Positions 61,545 through 64,000 of a DNA stretch of 64,000 nt are shown piece after piece. Each line of letters starts with the position of its first letter. Position 1 is the stretch's first letter. Origin of the DNA: Flavobacterium macacae (lineage in GTDB: Bacteria; Bacteroidota; Bacteroidia; Flavobacteriales; Flavobacteriaceae); the NCBI RefSeq assembly GCF_003865365.1, contig NZ_RQVR01000001.1, forward strand, positions 63,118-127,117. The letters are read 5' to 3'. Both the position numbers and the translations under genes were made by a program. Under the pieces are notes generated by a model, which did not search any database, was not told where the DNA came from, and was given only the letters and a program-made list of their open reading frames with translations.

Positions 61545-63062
61545 CTAACTGACTTCAGCATTAATTTTATTGATCAGATATTCTTTCCCGACGATTTCAG
61601 AACAGGTGACAACCGCGCCAATGGTCACGCCCAAAACACCATGCATATTGATGCTTTGTCCAGTCAAAAACAGGTTTTCTACTTTGGTTTTTGGCGTAAT
61701 AAACGTCTTCATCGGATTGTTTGAATCTTTAATGTATCCATATAAGTTTCCTCGATCACCACCAATATAATCACGGTAAGACAAAGGTGTTGACGCGTGA
61801 ACGGACTTTATAGAATCCCGAATTCCAAGAAATTTTAATTCTAACGCTTTTAAGAATTTTTCAATCTTTCGTTTTTTAAATTCTTGATACGATTCGCCAC
61901 GGTCCATTTCATCAGCAGTCGTGTTTTTTGTCGCTTCCCATTCTTCAAGTTCGTCAAATTTCATATAGGTTATCGCCGTCATGCTTTCGGCCCAAACTTC
62001 CATCTTTTTGCCGACATTCATGGAAACCATATAGGCTTTTGGCCATGTTTCTTCCTTGTAATCATTGGCTTTCCAAACTTCGTTGCTGTTATTGAAATGG
62101 TAATAATTGTGGTTGAAATATTTGAAACTTTCGGGCTTAAAAACGATATAAATACTGAACGCCGACGGAACGCCCTCCAAACTCTGGACACGTTTGTAAA
62201 ACGGTTTTCGGAATTTTTCTTCCCCGATCATTTTCAGCGTCGTTTTTGGCTCGATGTTCGAGATAAATAACTTGCCAAAAACTTCTTCATTTTCATTAAT
62301 TTTAGCAGAAACTAATTTTCCTTCTTCAAAACCAAAACCATTGACTTCCTTGTATTTATAGACTTCGCCTCCGTATTTCTTTAATTGCTTGATTAATTGC
62401 TTCGTGATCTGGCTTCCTCCGTTGATACAACGCCATGAACTTTGAATATAAGAATTCACTGATAAAGCGTGCACATACAACGGCGTTTTATCTTCAATTC
62501 CCGCATATAAGAAATTGGAACCCGCCAAAACCGCTTTTAATTTTTGGTTATCCGTAAGGTTATTTAAAAATTCATTGGTATTTCTGGATAGAATTTCTTC
62601 GCTGTAACCGCCTCCAAATTTTAAATTGTATAAAGGAAATGAGTTGCAAATTTCTTGAATTTCTCGGCAATATTCACGAAGGCAAGCTTCTTCTTCCGGA
62701 AAATAAGTGAGCAATTGCTGAATGAAATTTTCATAACCTTGCGCGTGCGGATATTCGATTGTGTCGTCTCCAAAAGAAATAATATCAAACGCATCTTCGT
62801 CCATTTTTTTAAGATTCAAATCATCCATTATTCCAATATATTTGAAATATTTATAGAGATTTTGTCCTTTTTCTAAGCCTCCGATATAATGAATTCCGGT
62901 ATCAAAAATAGTTTTATCACGCACAAAAGTCTGGAGATTTCCACCAAACTGATTGTTTTTTTCAAGCACACACACGCTGTAACCCTCTTTCGCAAGTAGA
63001 ATTGCCGAAACAAGGCCACCAAGACCGCTTCCGATAATCACTACATCATATTCGTTTTTCAC
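61545..63062 (-). CDS. Phytoene-desaturase-like FAD oxidoreductase
   Basis: The 505-residue protein has the FAD-binding start DVVIIGSGLGGLVSAILLAK (GxGxxG) followed by LEKNNQFGGNLQTF, the carotenoid/retinal oxidoreductase pattern, and the C-terminal LFLTGQSINMHGVLGVTIGA. It resembles CrtI/retinol-saturase-type enzymes. In flexirubin clusters an enzyme of this type acts on the polyene or resorcinol part. It lies 15 bp after the C45 gene start region and 31 bp before the acyltransferase stop; all run on the minus strand. Confidence 0.82.
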   Translation of the reverse strand: MKNEYDVVIIGSGLGGLVSAILLAKEGYSVCVLEKNNQFGGNLQTFVRDKTIFDTGIHYIGGLEKGQNLYKYFKYIGIMDDLNLKKMDEDAFDIISFGDDTIEYPHAQGYENFIQQLLTYFPEEEACLREYCREIQEICNSFPLYNLKFGGGYSEEILSRNTNEFLNNLTDNQKLKAVLAGSNFLYAGIEDKTPLYVHALSVNSYIQSSWRCINGGSQITKQLIKQLKKYGGEVYKYKEVNGFGFEEGKLVSAKINENEEVFGKLFISNIEPKTTLKMIGEEKFRKPFYKRVQSLEGVPSAFSIYIVFKPESFKYFNHNYYHFNNSNEVWKANDYKEETWPKAYMVSMNVGKKMEVWAESMTAITYMKFDELEEWEATKNTTADEMDRGESYQEFKKRKIEKFLKALELKFLGIRDSIKSVHASTPLSYRDYIGGDRGNLYGYIKDSNNPMKTFITPKTKVENLFLTGQSINMHGVLGVTIGAVVTCSEIVGKEYLINKINAEVS

Positions 63063-63093
63063 AGCGTTTTATTTTTATGGAATATACAATTAA

Positions 63094-64000
63094 TTACAAT
63101 ATTTTAAAAGTTGCAGTGGAAGGATCCAAAACAATCACTTTTTTGAAATTAGACAAAAATGCTTCTTCCGCAAGCAATGTATCTTCTGAATTTACAATCA
63201 AAATATCATACTTAAAATCTAAATTTTCTAACGAATTTAAATAGGAAATCGAACGCTTTTTCAGAATGTAATTTGTTGATGCAATTTCTCTTTTTTCGCT
63301 ATTTTCAATGTAAGAATCAACTTTTCGCTGAGATTCTTGCAACGCTAAAAGCAAATCGAATTCTCCGTAATCATCAGCAATTCTAAGGATTTTTGCTTTG
63401 GGTTCAATGACTTTATTTAAATTATAAAACAACGCCAAATTCAATTTCAAATTATCTTTTACGGAAGAAATTATAGCCCTTTCCTTGTAAGCAAAACTCT
63501 TTATGATCATCTTTTTGAAGTAGTTTTCATCTTCAATATCCATGCGCATTTGCTGAAATTCTTCTTTGAAATAACCACTTAATTTTTTGGTTCTTTCTGC
63601 ATAATTTTCTCCAAAATATTTATTTTCTGGCGTAATTCTCGGAAGGATTTTCAAAGTCAGGAGACCGTCATTTATGATAAAATCACCTTTCGGCAAAACT
63701 TCCGAATTTCCGTGAATTACAACCGGAAGAATATCTAAATTAAATTGTTCTGCCAAATAAAAGGCACCTTTGTGAAAACGCTTGATATGATTGTCAGTCG
63801 AGCGCGAACCTTCGGGAAAAACCATCAACGAAAATCCTTGGTTTACTTTCTCGCGAAGATGTTCCACGCCACCTTCCAGACCTTGTGAAACCGGATAAAA
63901 TCCTGCCAGGCGAACACCTTTCCCAAAAATTGGAGAATTATAGACCCAGTCGCTTACCAAAAAAACAATCTTCGGATTCAGCATTCCCATCGCCAAAATA
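63094..64000 (-). CDS. PlsC-type acyltransferase, C-terminal part (5' end outside window)
   Basis: The reading frame is open to the right edge. It starts inside an acyltransferase domain, before VFLVSDWVYNSPIFGKGVRL, and has the FPEGSRSTDN motif and PVVIHGNSEVLPKGDFI. The upstream NHxxxxD motif lies outside. About 150 further residues (KMIIKSFAYKERAIISSVKD to KVIVLDPSTATFKIL) look like a SAM-methyltransferase-like or unrelated fold. In flexirubin clusters this acyltransferase can be fused to an MMPL-like transporter; whether that holds here cannot be seen. Confidence 0.75.
   Translation of the reverse strand, partial: ILAMGMLNPKIVFLVSDWVYNSPIFGKGVRLAGFYPVSQGLEGGVEHLREKVNQGFSLMVFPEGSRSTDNHIKRFHKGAFYLAEQFNLDILPVVIHGNSEVLPKGDFIINDGLLTLKILPRITPENKYFGENYAERTKKLSGYFKEEFQQMRMDIEDENYFKKMIIKSFAYKERAIISSVKDNLKLNLALFYNLNKVIEPKAKILRIADDYGEFDLLLALQESQRKVDSYIENSEKREIASTNYILKKRSISYLNSLENLDFKYDILIVNSEDTLLAEEAFLSNFKKVIVLDPSTATFKIL

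Overview
The window is chromosomal DNA from a low-GC member of the Bacteroidota, very probably a Flavobacterium. Supporting signs are Bacteroidota-type promoters (TTG, about 19 bp, TAnnTTTG), two secreted enzymes with type IX secretion C-terminal tails, a Bacteroidota-type (T6SSiii) VgrG/PAAR-like cassette, a fused OlsF-type ornithine-lipid acyltransferase, and the edge of what looks like a flexirubin (aryl polyene/dialkylresorcinol) pigment cluster.

1-33 kb is mostly housekeeping and core-accessory genes: a partial esterase, radA, a DUF2339/DUF3999 membrane pair, an AsmA-like/GT51 transglycosylase fusion, an EEP phosphatase-like membrane protein, a PQQ-type sugar dehydrogenase (T9SS cargo), an OmpA lipoprotein, xth, olsF, DUF2752 and DUF4234-like membrane proteins, a 2-hydroxyacid dehydrogenase fused to a VOC domain, mgtE, rsmA, a DUF4286 protein, a TPR protein, serS, an M1 aminopeptidase (T9SS cargo), an MFS transporter, four oxidoreductases and rseP. 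Three tRNA-Asn(GTT) genes follow as a perfect 237-bp tandem unit, each with its own promoter and terminator, then a truncated metallo-beta-lactamase-fold pseudogene.

34-51.5 kb, all on the minus strand, is the most interesting part. One apparent operon (42.85 to 34.05 kb) runs VgrG, a metzincin-type metalloprotease, a lipoprotein, an unknown protein, a PAAR-like DUF4280 protein, a large M15-peptidase plus GH19 peptidoglycan hydrolase, and two exported proteins. Genes overlap by 4-14 bp or abut within about 12 bp. I read this as a mobile T6SSiii cargo cassette with two effectors and periplasmic immunity lipoproteins. Behind it lie orphan lipoproteins, including a paralogue of the first lipoprotein and two unrelated lipoproteins sharing a nearly identical C-terminal SH3 module. 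Among them are several broken genes, one of which is the detached C-terminal tail of a second GH19 effector. This looks like an immunity reservoir left by successive effector replacement.

51.5-58.1 kb holds a double-glycine-leader peptide, a small exported protein with a strong terminator, a TPR histidine kinase with a NarL-type response regulator, a ClC channel with an HPP-family protein, and a stand-alone receiver with an AraC-type regulator. A decayed vsr endonuclease gene lies at 58.3 kb. From 58.5 kb to the window end, four minus-strand genes (CoA-ligase-like, C45 acyltransferase-like, phytoene-desaturase-like oxidoreductase, PlsC acyltransferase) form the presumed pigment-cluster edge.

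All functional calls rest on reading motifs and architecture by eye; no database search was run.
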